Below are positions 1-7,720 of a DNA stretch of 64,000 nucleotides, in pieces (positions within the stretch are counted from its first letter, which is position 1; every line of letters starts with the position of its first letter). The DNA comes from Acidobacteriota bacterium (lineage in GTDB: Bacteria > Acidobacteriota > Vicinamibacteria > Vicinamibacterales > UBA8438). The stretch is from NCBI GenBank assembly GCA_009838525.1, contig VXRJ01000031.1, positions 54,656-118,655 on the forward strand. Reading direction: 5' to 3'. Made by a program: the position numbers and the translations under genes. The notes below the pieces were generated by a model. The model ran no database searches and was not told the DNA's origin. It saw only the letters and a list, made by a program, of their open reading frames with translations.

Positions 1-846
1 CTCGCCGCCGCGGACTATCTCGCGCGCCAGTTGGATGCAGACCTGCTCCAGGCCCGCCATGAAGGCGGGCGTGGTCGTTTCGTCGATCGCGACGCCGCTC
101 GCGCCGTTCGCCAGCATGAGTACCGTGTCGTTGGTGGACGGTTCGCCGTCCACCGAGATCGCGTTGAACGAGACGTTGGCCGCCGCGCGCAGGAGACGTT
201 CGAGCTCCGCCGGCGCGACGGCGGCGTCCGTCGTCAGGAAGCCGAGCATCGTAGCCAGGTTCGGCTCGATCATGCCGGCGCCCTTGGCCATGCCTCCGAT
301 CGTGATCGGGCCGCCGGGAGTGTCGACCCGCACCGCCGCCTCCTTCGGTGAGACGTCGGTCGTCATGATCGCTTCCGCCGCCGCGCGGTGCCCGTCGCGG
401 CTCAGCATGCGGGCGGCTTCCGCGAGGCCAGCCGACACCTTCGCCGTGTCGAGCTTCATGCCGATGACGCCGGTCGAGGCGATCAGGACATGCGCCCGAT
501 CGCAACGGACTGCTTCGGCAGCCGCCGTCACCATCGTTTCCGCGTCGGTCGCCCCCCCGGGCCCGGTGCACGCGTTGGCGCACTTGCTGTTGACGGCGAT
601 CACGCGCGCGCGCCCCTCCGAGTCGGCGAGCTGCGCCTTCGTCACCACGACCGGTGCGGCGACCGCGAGGTTCGTGGTGAAGATCCCCGCCGCGCTCGCC
701 AGACGATCCGACACCACCAGAGCGATATCGAGACCAGCCGGTTTCAGGCCGCAGGCGGCGCCCGCCGCCCGGTACCCGGCCGGGGCGGCAATGCCGCCGC
801 CGGCGGGCGTGATCGTTGGGGCGCGTGCCGGCGTCCGCAGGTTCAT
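1..846 (-). CDS. argJ: Bifunctional ornithine acetyltransferase / N-acetylglutamate synthase ArgJ (3' end outside window)
   Basis: ArgJ moves the acetyl group from N-acetylornithine to glutamate, recycling it in the cytoplasmic arginine pathway. Reading leftwards from ATG 846-844, the frame stays open to the window edge, so about 282 of the usual ~400 residues are visible. It shows the family motif ASTGVIG and the autoproteolysis region KGAGMIEPNLATMLGFLTTD, where the Ala-Thr bond is cut to give the alpha and beta chains and Thr becomes the nucleophile. The start overlaps the stop of the upstream NAGS-like gene by 4 bases (ATGA), so the two are probably translationally coupled. It is the last visible gene of the argC-B-D-NAGS-J series. 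The C-terminal part cannot be judged. Confidence 0.93.
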   Translation of the reverse strand, partial: MNLRTPARAPTITPAGGGIAAPAGYRAAGAACGLKPAGLDIALVVSDRLASAAGIFTTNLAVAAPVVVTKAQLADSEGRARVIAVNSKCANACTGPGGATDAETMVTAAAEAVRCDRAHVLIASTGVIGMKLDTAKVSAGLAEAARMLSRDGHRAAAEAIMTTDVSPKEAAVRVDTPGGPITIGGMAKGAGMIEPNLATMLGFLTTDAAVAPAELERLLRAAANVSFNAISVDGEPSTNDTVLMLANGASGVAIDETTTPAFMAGLEQVCIQLAREIVRGGE

Positions 847-1376
847 CTACCGACTCCCGTGCCGCGCGCCAGATCGAGAACGACGGCGTACTGCCGGCAG
901 CGGCGGAAGAGGTCGCACGTCCTGCAATCGGCGGCTATCTTCTCGGGTACCCACGTGTGCGGCACGATCGAGAAGCCGGCGCGGACGAACGGACGCGCCT
1001 CATGCGTGAAGGCGCACAGGCGCGGAACGCGCTGCGCCAGCGCCGCCGCGACCAACGCGTCCAGCAGCCGCCGGCCGATCCCGATGCCGCGGTGGCCATC
1101 GGCGACGACGAGCGAACGCACCTCCGCGACCTTCGGGCTCAGCTCGGCCAGTTCGCCGCAGCCGACCACGCTCTCGCCGACCGTCGCCACGAGGAAGCGC
1201 GGGACGTGCAGCTCCACTTCCCCGAGCGGCCGGGCGAGCAAGTGTCCCGTCTCGAGGTTCTCGGTGATCAGTCGGTACACGCGGGGCGCGTCGCCGGCAA
1301 CCGCCGGCCGGATCCCGATTCGCTCCGGCGTCACTGCCTGGGAGACGGCCGCCGGCGTGTCGGTCGTGCTTACCAT
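843..1376 (-). CDS. argA: Short GNAT-type N-acetylglutamate synthase
   Basis: A 177-residue GNAT acetyltransferase that probably makes N-acetylglutamate from glutamate and acetyl-CoA, the first arginine step. The acetyl-CoA-binding motif A is visible as SLVVADGHRGIGIGRRLLDA. The C-terminal tail has the spaced cysteines C-R-T-C-(5)-C seen in the short, kinase-less NAGS family. ATG 1376 is chosen because it lies 4 bases past the argD stop; a longer frame to 1535 runs back into argD and reads as shadow. The gene sits between argD and argJ with a 4-base overlap into argJ. Because ArgJ can also make acetylglutamate, this enzyme is probably the anaplerotic entry. The symbol follows function, since it lacks the amino-acid-kinase domain of E. 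coli ArgA. Confidence 0.85.
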   Translation of the reverse strand: MVSTTDTPAAVSQAVTPERIGIRPAVAGDAPRVYRLITENLETGHLLARPLGEVELHVPRFLVATVGESVVGCGELAELSPKVAEVRSLVVADGHRGIGIGRRLLDALVAAALAQRVPRLCAFTHEARPFVRAGFSIVPHTWVPEKIAADCRTCDLFRRCRQYAVVLDLARGTGVGR

Positions 1377-1380
1377 CGGC

Positions 1381-2607
1381 TCATCCGAAAGTGGCTCCGG
1401 CTTCCGCCAAAGCCTGGCGGAGGCGGCTGAGCCCGTCGTCGATCTCGTCATCGGTGACCGTGTAGGGAGGCAGCAACCGGATCGCCGTGCCCGCGGTCCG
1501 GTTGACGATGAGTCGCTGCTCGAGCGCGCAGTCAACGGTCCTGTCGGCTACCGCCTGATCCACTTCGAGGGCGCGCATCAGCCCCGCGCCCCGCACCTCG
1601 TGAACCTGTGGACTCGCGGAAACGAGCGCCTCCAGCCCGGCGCCGAGACGCCCCCCCGCCTCGGCAACGCGATCGATGAGCCCGCCTTCGAGCGCGTCGA
1701 GGAAGACGAGCGCGGCGCGGCAGGCAAGCAGGTTGCCGCCGTACGTGCTCCCGTGGTCGCCGAACGATGCCGCCTGCGCCACGGCTTCGCTCATCAGGGC
1801 GGCGCCGATCGGCACGCCGCCTCCGAGCGACTTGCCCAGCGCCACCAGATCCGGGTCTATTCCCAGCCCGGCGCTCGCGAAAGGCCTTCCCGTCCGTCCC
1901 AGCCCGGACTGCACTTCGTCCGCTATCACCAGCGTCCCGCTGGCGCCGCACGCGTCGGCAATCGCTCCGGCCGCCGGGCTCGGGATGGGACGTATGCCTC
2001 CCTCGCCCTGTATCGGTTCGACGATAACCGCCGCGGTCCGGCCCGTGATGGCGGAGCGGATCGTCTCCGGCTCGGACGGCGGAACGAAACGGACGGCCGG
2101 CAGCAGAGGCTCGAACGGGGTTCGGTACGGTTCGCCGGAAGTGACCGACAGCGCGCCATACGACCGCCCGTGAAACGATCCCTCGAACGCGACGATCTCG
2201 CAGCGGTCTGCGTCGCCGCGGGTCCGGTGATAGCGGCGGGCGAACTTCAGGCACGCTTCGACCGCCTCGGCGCCGCTGTTGCAGAAAAACGCGCGCGGCA
2301 GCCCCGACAGCCGCGCGAGCCGCTGAGCCACCTGGCCCTGGAGTGGATGAAAGAAGAGGTTCGACGTGTGGAGCAGCTCGCGCGCCTGCGCGGCGATTGC
2401 TTCCGACAGTCCGGCATGAGCATGGCCAAGCGACGCGACGCCGATCCCGGAGAGGAAGTCGAGATACTGCCGTCCGTCCGCGTCGACGAGCCATGCGCCG
2501 CGGCCGCCGATGAAGACAACCGGATGACGGCGGTACACCTGCAGCACATGCGTCGCTTCGACCGCCTTCACCCGTTCCGCGTCAATTCGATCCGTCGATG
2601 TCGTCAT
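1381..2607 (-). CDS. argD: Acetylornithine aminotransferase ArgD
   Basis: A class III PLP-dependent aminotransferase of 408 residues, the usual length. It converts N-acetylglutamate semialdehyde and glutamate to N-acetylornithine and 2-oxoglutarate; many ArgD proteins also act as DapC in lysine synthesis. Visible signatures are CNSGAEAVEACLKFARR in the N-terminal half, IVEPIQGEGGI, the PLP-Asp region LVIADEVQSGLGRTG, and ALGKSLGGG with the Schiff-base lysine. Its first 26 bases overlap the end of argB, so translation is probably coupled. It is followed after 4 bases by the NAGS-like gene. No disruption is seen. Confidence 0.96.
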   Translation of the reverse strand: MTTSTDRIDAERVKAVEATHVLQVYRRHPVVFIGGRGAWLVDADGRQYLDFLSGIGVASLGHAHAGLSEAIAAQARELLHTSNLFFHPLQGQVAQRLARLSGLPRAFFCNSGAEAVEACLKFARRYHRTRGDADRCEIVAFEGSFHGRSYGALSVTSGEPYRTPFEPLLPAVRFVPPSEPETIRSAITGRTAAVIVEPIQGEGGIRPIPSPAAGAIADACGASGTLVIADEVQSGLGRTGRPFASAGLGIDPDLVALGKSLGGGVPIGAALMSEAVAQAASFGDHGSTYGGNLLACRAALVFLDALEGGLIDRVAEAGGRLGAGLEALVSASPQVHEVRGAGLMRALEVDQAVADRTVDCALEQRLIVNRTAGTAIRLLPPYTVTDDEIDDGLSRLRQALAEAGATFG

Positions 2608-3514
2608 TGCCTGCTCCGCCTGTCATCGGGCGACCCGCCAGCTTCGTGCCGACCGCCTGTTCGAACATGCCCTGGCGCGGCCGGCGCGCGTCGAGAATCG
2701 CCACCTCGCCGGCACCGCCGGCGAGCGCGGCCCGGCACGCCAGCAGCTTCGCCACCATCCCCGCGCTCGCCTGACCGCCGCGGATCAACGTGTCGATACC
2801 GGCGTCGTCCAACGCCGGAATCGTCTTGCCCGCCTCGTCCAGCACTCCCGCCGTGCTGCCCGCGATCAGCAGCCGTCGCGCCTTGATGCGCGCCGCCAGG
2901 TCGCCTGCCAATGTATCGGCGTTGACGTTCAGTACCTGTCCCGCCGCCGCCGCGCTCAAGCTCGCAACCACCGGCGTGTAGCCCGCCGCCAGCAGATCGG
3001 TCAACAGGGTCGGCGGGCCTTCGCCGACCGGACGGCCGACGTAGCCCAGATCGACCGACTGGCCGTCCGCCGAGCGGTACCGCCGCTCGCGCCGGACCGG
3101 CGCAAGCCGCGCATCGGCCCCGGTCAGACCGACCGCGCGTGCGCCGGCAACCCCGAGCGCCGCCACCAGCCGGGTGTTGACGCGGCCCGCCAGTACCCCC
3201 GCCACCACCTCCAGCGTCGCCGCGTCGGTGATCCGCAGGCCGTCGACCGCCCGCTTCGCGATCCCGAGACGCGCCATCTCGGCGTCGACCTCCCGGCCGC
3301 CGCCATGGACTACGACGAGCGGCTCGCGCGCGGCGATAGCGGCCAGAGCACGGGCGAGGCCCCGAAGCCGCGCCGGTGTTTCCAGCAACTCGCCGCCCAG
3401 CTTGATGATGGTCGGCGCGACCGCGGCCGGTTCGACCTCGGAGGTCGCGCGCCGGGGATAGTTCGACCCGCCCGCCACCGGCCTGGCGGGACGCTGCGTC
3501 GCGCCGGCCACCAT
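2582..3514 (-). CDS. argB: Acetylglutamate kinase ArgB
   Basis: A 310-residue amino-acid kinase that phosphorylates N-acetylglutamate with ATP. The fold signature IIKLGGELLE lies near residue 37, followed by VVVHGGGREVDAEMARLG, which binds phosphate, and the later LNVNADTLAGDLAARIKA and LIAGSTAGVLDEAGK segments. About 30 extra N-terminal residues of low-complexity sequence precede the kinase core, so a start inside the frame is possible; the annotated ATG is kept because it overlaps the argC stop by one base. Arginine feedback would act here in many bacteria, but I cannot judge the allosteric site from sequence alone. Confidence 0.94.
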   Translation of the reverse strand: MVAGATQRPARPVAGGSNYPRRATSEVEPAAVAPTIIKLGGELLETPARLRGLARALAAIAAREPLVVVHGGGREVDAEMARLGIAKRAVDGLRITDAATLEVVAGVLAGRVNTRLVAALGVAGARAVGLTGADARLAPVRRERRYRSADGQSVDLGYVGRPVGEGPPTLLTDLLAAGYTPVVASLSAAAAGQVLNVNADTLAGDLAARIKARRLLIAGSTAGVLDEAGKTIPALDDAGIDTLIRGGQASAGMVAKLLACRAALAGGAGEVAILDARRPRQGMFEQAVGTKLAGRPMTGGAGNDDIDGSN

Positions 3515-4497
3515 CAGGCGAGGCCCTCGCGCTCGTCGATTCCGAAGGCGACGTTAAAGCTCTGAAGCGCCTGGCCCGCCGCGCCCTTCACCAGGTTGTC
3601 GAGGCAGCAGACGAGGACAAGGCGTCCGCCATCGACCCGCCAGCCGATATCGCAGAAGTTGGTGTGCGCGACATGCTTGATCTCGGGCGGCCGGGCGCCG
3701 GTGAGACGGACGAAGGGTGCGTCGGCGTACGCCGACGCGAGCGTGTTGTCGATGTCCCGCGCCGTCGTGCCGCCGGGCAGCCGAGTGTAGATCGTCTCGA
3801 GGATTCCGCGGTCGAGCGGCACCAGGTGCGGGACGAAAGTGACCGGCCGCTTGAGCTCCTGCTCGATCTCGGCGCCGTGCCGGTGAGCGAATATGCCGTA
3901 GGCGGCAACGCTGCCATGCACCTCCGAGAAGTGCGTCCGCTCGGTCGGCTTCTTGCCCGCACCGGAAACTCCCGACTTCGCATCGATGTAGATGTCCGCG
4001 TCGTCGGCGATCAATCCGGCCTCCGCAAGCGGCTTCAGCGCGAGGAGTGCGCCCGTCGGATAACAGCCGGGGCAGGCGACCAGATCGGCGGACGGCAGCG
4101 TATGCCGATTCCACTCGGTCAGGCCGTAGGTTGCGGCCTGCGCCAGCGCCGGTGAGCGCGGGTACCACCGTTGCCGGTCGGCTTCGTTCCGAAGGCGAAA
4201 CGCGCCGGAGAGGTCGAAGACACGCCGGCCGCGTTCGAGGAGTGCCGGGGCAAGCTCGGCGCTCGCGGTGTCGGGCAGGCCAAGAAAGACGACCTCCGTC
4301 CGGTCGGCCAGCGCATCGAGCGAGAAGGGTTCGATTTCTCCGTCCCAGATTCCGGCGAGACCGGGGAGCTCCGCGGTCCCCTCGCCCGACCGCATCGCCG
4401 CCGTAACCGTGACGTGGCTGTGGCGCGCGGCCAGACGCAGCAGTTCCTGCCCGCCATAGCCGGTCGCTCCCGCGATGCCGATCCGGATGGTCGCCAT
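3514..4497 (-). CDS. argC: N-acetyl-gamma-glutamyl-phosphate reductase ArgC
   Basis: A 327-residue NADPH-dependent reductase that makes N-acetylglutamate semialdehyde. The N-terminal Rossmann motif is IGIAGATGYGGQELLRL. The catalytic cysteine lies in VACPGCYPTGALLALKPL and the substrate loop in KSGVSGAGKKPTERTHFSEV. It is the first gene of the leftward argC-B-D-NAGS-J operon and starts 40 bases from argR, which is divergent. A minus-strand -10-like TACAAT (4512-4507) lies only about 10 bases before the ATG, so the transcript may have almost no leader. Regulation by ArgR is expected. Confidence 0.96.
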   Translation of the reverse strand: MATIRIGIAGATGYGGQELLRLAARHSHVTVTAAMRSGEGTAELPGLAGIWDGEIEPFSLDALADRTEVVFLGLPDTASAELAPALLERGRRVFDLSGAFRLRNEADRQRWYPRSPALAQAATYGLTEWNRHTLPSADLVACPGCYPTGALLALKPLAEAGLIADDADIYIDAKSGVSGAGKKPTERTHFSEVHGSVAAYGIFAHRHGAEIEQELKRPVTFVPHLVPLDRGILETIYTRLPGGTTARDIDNTLASAYADAPFVRLTGARPPEIKHVAHTNFCDIGWRVDGGRLVLVCCLDNLVKGAAGQALQSFNVAFGIDEREGLA

Positions 4498-4541
4498 AGG
4501 GGAACTATTGTATACTAATTCGAGCGAGTGAATAATTATGA
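4498..4541. promoter_or_regulatory. Divergent argC/argR promoter region with candidate ArgR operator
   Basis: This AT-rich 40-base gap stands out from the GC-rich surroundings. TATACT (4511-4516) could be the -10 for argR, and TACAAT on the other strand (4512-4507) the -10 for argC, so the two promoters would overlap. TGAAT (4529-4533) followed by the palindrome ATAATTAT (4532-4539) resembles half of an ARG box (TGAAT-4-ATTCA in E. coli) and runs into the argR start codon. ATTC (4518-4521) and GAAT (4530-4533) form a further inverted pair. Clear -35 boxes are not seen. Binding by ArgR is an inference. Confidence 0.55.
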
Positions 4542-4987
4542 AGCGCTATCGACAGGCCGCGATCCTGGATCTTCTGTCGCGGGAAGCGATTTGCAGCCAG
4601 GAGCGGCTGGGCCAGCGGCTCCGCACGCGCGGCTTCAACGCGACGCAGGCGACGATCTCGCGTGACATCAAGGAGCTGCAGCTCGTCAAGCGGGCGCGGG
4701 ACGGCGCGTACGAGCAGCCGGGGGCGGAAGCGGGCGCGCGGGGCGCGGACGGCGAGCTGCGCCGGGCGATTTCGCAGTACCTGCGTCGCGTCGATCTGGT
4801 GCAGCAATTGCTCGTCGTCCGAACCGACGCGGGCCAGGCGGCTCCGCTGGCGCTCGCGATTGACCGGGCCGCCCTGCCGGAAGTGGTCGGGACCGTGGCG
4901 GGTGACGACACGATTCTCGTGATCACCCGGCATGGGCGGGCGGGCCGCGAGGTGACCCGATTGTTTGAAGGCTGGGCAATGGACTGA
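4538..4987 (+). CDS. argR: Arginine repressor ArgR
   Basis: A 149-residue ArgR/AhrC regulator. The N-terminal winged helix includes the recognition region NATQATISRDIKELQLVK at residues 31-48, close to the family consensus. The C-terminal half is the oligomerisation and arginine-binding domain, with VGTVAGDDTILVIT matching the conserved GTIAGDDTI motif; the Asp residues bind arginine. It probably represses both argC and its own operon when arginine is plentiful, since the candidate operator overlaps its start codon. argG begins 20 bases after its stop, so argR-argG-argH are likely one transcript. Confidence 0.95.
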   Translation: MKRYRQAAILDLLSREAICSQERLGQRLRTRGFNATQATISRDIKELQLVKRARDGAYEQPGAEAGARGADGELRRAISQYLRRVDLVQQLLVVRTDAGQAAPLALAIDRAALPEVVGTVAGDDTILVITRHGRAGREVTRLFEGWAMD

Positions 4988-5006
4988 CGGAGGAGAAGTG
5001 GGAACC

Positions 5007-6275
5007 ATGGAACGGATCGTGTTGGCGTACTCGGGTGGGCTGGATACCTCGGTGGCGGTCAAGTGGCTGGCCGACCGGTACGATGCGGAGGTCGTGGCGG
5101 TCACCATCGACCTGGGGCAGGGCAAAGAGCTGGACGACGTGCGCGAGCGGGCGCTCTCGGTAGGCGCGGTCCGCTCGCACGTGGTCGACGCGCGGGAGGA
5201 GTTCGCGCAGGACTACATCCTGCCGGCCCTGCAGGCGGGTGCGATCTACGAGGCGAAGTACCCCCTCGCGACCGCGCTCGGACGGCCGCTGATCTCGAAG
5301 AAGCTGGTGGAGATCGCGGAGATGGAAGGCGCCGGGATGATTGCGCACGGTTGTACCGGCAAGGGCAACGACCAGGTCCGGATGGATGTTTCCGCGCGCG
5401 CCCTCAACCCCGCCCTCGCGGTGGTTGCTCCGGCCCGGGTCTGGGGAATGACGCGACCCGAGGAGATCGCCTACGCCCGGGAGCACGGTATCCCGGTTCC
5501 GGCGACCGTCGACTCGCCCTACAGCACCGACAGCAATCTCTGGGGCCGCTCGATCGAGTGCGGCGTGCTCGAGGATCCGTGGACGGAGCCGCCGGAGGAG
5601 ATCTACGCGCTCACCAGATCGCCGGCCGACGCACCCGACGCGCCCGCGTATGTCGAGGTGGACTTCGAACAGGGGACGCCGATTCGCGTGAATGGCGTTG
5701 CCATGCCGCTGACGGAACTGATCCACTCGCTCGAGACCATCGCCGGCGCCCACGGCATCGGACGGATCGACATGGTCGAGAATCGCCTGGTGGGGATCAA
5801 GTCGCGCGAGATCTACGAGGCGCCGGCGGCGACGGTGCTGCATGCCGCGCATCGCGAGCTCGAGGCGCTCGTCGTGCCGCGCGACCTCGAGCGCCTGAAG
5901 GCCGGGCTGTCACGCGTCTATGCCGACCTGGTGTACGACGGCCTCTGGTTCTCCGCGACGCGGGAGGCGATCGATGCGTTCGTCGGCAGCGTGCAGCGGT
6001 ATGTGACGGGGACGGTACGGCTCAAGCTGTCGAAGGGGAGCTGCTGCGTCGTCGGCCGGAGATCGCCGGCATCGCTCTACGACACCGCGCTCGCCACCTA
6101 CGACGAGGGCGATGCGTTCGACCACGAGGCGGCGGAGGGTTTCATTCGAATCTGGGGCCTGCCGATCGCCAACGCCGCGGCCAAGCGGCGGGCGGCGGGC
6201 GGATCGGCGACGCAGGACTTCGCCGTGAGCGGGCAGCCTGCATCGACGCCGGCGGGCAATTCCTCCACGTCCTGA
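5007..6275 (+). CDS. argG: Argininosuccinate synthase ArgG
   Basis: A 422-residue enzyme that joins citrulline and aspartate with ATP. The ATP-pyrophosphatase motif is LAYSGGLDTSVAVKWL at residues 5-20. Other family motifs are MIAHGCTGKGNDQVRM and the PYSTDSNLWGRSIECG substrate region. The ATG at 5007 is preferred over an upstream in-frame ATG at 4965 inside argR, because GGAGGAG (4989-4995) is placed for it and the protein then begins at the usual MERIVLAYSGG. The last ~30 residues are Ala/Ser-rich and probably disordered. Citrulline must come from ArgF, which is not in this cluster. Confidence 0.96.
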   Translation: MERIVLAYSGGLDTSVAVKWLADRYDAEVVAVTIDLGQGKELDDVRERALSVGAVRSHVVDAREEFAQDYILPALQAGAIYEAKYPLATALGRPLISKKLVEIAEMEGAGMIAHGCTGKGNDQVRMDVSARALNPALAVVAPARVWGMTRPEEIAYAREHGIPVPATVDSPYSTDSNLWGRSIECGVLEDPWTEPPEEIYALTRSPADAPDAPAYVEVDFEQGTPIRVNGVAMPLTELIHSLETIAGAHGIGRIDMVENRLVGIKSREIYEAPAATVLHAAHRELEALVVPRDLERLKAGLSRVYADLVYDGLWFSATREAIDAFVGSVQRYVTGTVRLKLSKGSCCVVGRRSPASLYDTALATYDEGDAFDHEAAEGFIRIWGLPIANAAAKRRAAGGSATQDFAVSGQPASTPAGNSSTS

Positions 6276-6285
6276 CTGCCGTGGC

Positions 6286-7674
6286 ATGAGCGAAGAGGCG
6301 CACCTCTGGTCCGGCCGGTTCGACGCCGCGCCCGACGCCGAGGTCTTCGACTATCAGGCGTCGTTCCGTTTTGATCGGCGCCTGTTCGACGACGACATCG
6401 AGGGAAGTCTCGCCTGGGCGGAAGCGCTCGCCGGCGCCGGCGTCCTGTCGCCGGCCGAGGCGGCCACGATCCGCGACGGTCTCGCCGAGATCCGCCGGCG
6501 CGGGCGCGACGACCCGTCGTTCGTGGACGGAGACGACGAGGACGTCCACGCGTTCGTCGAGCGCCAACTGATCGAACGCGTGGGCGATCTCGGCCGGCGC
6601 CTCCATACCGGCCGGTCGCGCAACGAGCAGGTATCGCTCGATCTGCGTCTGTATCTCCGACGGCGCGTTCCGCTGCTGCAGCACGAGGTGGTAGCCCTGA
6701 TCGCGGCCCTCGCCGATCGGGCGGAGGCGGCGGGAACAGCGATCATGCCGGCGTACACGCACCTCCGCCGCGCGCAGCCGATTCTCGTGGCGCACTTTCT
6801 CCTCGCCCACGCCGCGGCGTTCCGGCGAGACCATGCCCGGCTGGCGTCTGCGGCGGACGAGGCGGACGCGATGCCCCTCGGCTCGGGGGCGGTCGCAGGG
6901 GCGAGCTATGCCGTCGACACCGAGGCGCTTGCCGCGCGGCTCGGCTTCTCGGGGGTCGTCGCCAACAGCATCGACGCTTCGGCGGATCGGGATTTCGTCT
7001 CGGCAATGCTGCATGCCTCGGCCCTCGTCATGGTGCACGTCAGCCGGTTGGCGGAGGATCTGATCCTCCTCACCGGGGAGGAGTTCGGCTATTTCGATCT
7101 GGACGATCGGGTGGCGACCGGCAGCAGCCTGATGCCCCAGAAGAAGAATCCCGATCCCCTTGAGCTCGCGCGCGGCAAGGCAGGCCGCGCGATCGGGCGG
7201 CTCGCGGGATGGCTTGCCACGATGAAGGGCCTGCCGAGCGGGTACAACAAGGATCTCCAGGAAGACAAGGAAGCTGTCTTCGACGCCGAGGATGCCGTCC
7301 ACGGATCGCTGCGCGCCGCGGCTGCGGTGGTGTCCGGCCTGATGGTTCGTCCGGAGCGGGCCGAGGCAGCGGCCGGCGGGATGCTGCTGGCGACGGATGT
7401 GGCGGATCTGCTGGTGGCGGCCGGCGTCCCGTTCAGGACGGCCCACGAGACGGTAGGCAAGATGGTCCGGGACCTCCTTGCCGCGGGACGTGATTTTGGG
7501 TCACTCACGCCGGAGGAGTGGCGGCGCCATGACCCACGGTTCCCGGCCGATGCCGGGGAACGCATTACGGCGCGCGCGTCGGTCGATGCGCGCCGCACGC
7601 CGCAGTCCACCGGGCCGGCTGCGGTCCGTGCGGCGCTCGAGGAAACCCGCGCCTGGATCGCCCGGCAGGCCTGA
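6286..7674 (+). CDS. argH: Argininosuccinate lyase ArgH
   Basis: A 462-residue lyase of the fumarase/aspartase superfamily that releases arginine and fumarate. The superfamily signature GSSLMPQKKNPDPLELARGK carries the catalytic serine loop. LHTGRSRNEQVSLDLRLYLR and YTHLRRAQPI give the substrate and catalytic His regions. It begins 10 bases after argG and completes the rightward argR-G-H unit. It ends against the convergent ABC operon at 7708. Confidence 0.96.
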   Translation: MSEEAHLWSGRFDAAPDAEVFDYQASFRFDRRLFDDDIEGSLAWAEALAGAGVLSPAEAATIRDGLAEIRRRGRDDPSFVDGDDEDVHAFVERQLIERVGDLGRRLHTGRSRNEQVSLDLRLYLRRRVPLLQHEVVALIAALADRAEAAGTAIMPAYTHLRRAQPILVAHFLLAHAAAFRRDHARLASAADEADAMPLGSGAVAGASYAVDTEALAARLGFSGVVANSIDASADRDFVSAMLHASALVMVHVSRLAEDLILLTGEEFGYFDLDDRVATGSSLMPQKKNPDPLELARGKAGRAIGRLAGWLATMKGLPSGYNKDLQEDKEAVFDAEDAVHGSLRAAAAVVSGLMVRPERAEAAAGGMLLATDVADLLVAAGVPFRTAHETVGKMVRDLLAAGRDFGSLTPEEWRRHDPRFPADAGERITARASVDARRTPQSTGPAAVRAALEETRAWIARQA

Positions 7675-7676
7675 TC

Positions 7677-7720
7677 GGGAGCCGCGGCGGGCGGGCCGGC
7701 CCGGAAGTCAGTCGGCTCCC
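7677..7720. terminator. Possible bidirectional stem between convergent argH and ABC operon
   Basis: GGGAGCCG (7677-7684) can pair with CGGCTCCC (7713-7720), with a GC-palindrome between them. It sits between two converging genes, which suits a terminator. No T-run follows on either strand, and the right arm lies inside the end of the minus-strand permease gene, so this is only suggestive. Confidence 0.3.

Noticed and set aside
388..2886. An 832-codon plus-strand frame over the arginine genes
   Set aside because: Antisense to argJ, NAGS and argD, with Arg/Pro-rich composition and no domain. It is a GC shadow.
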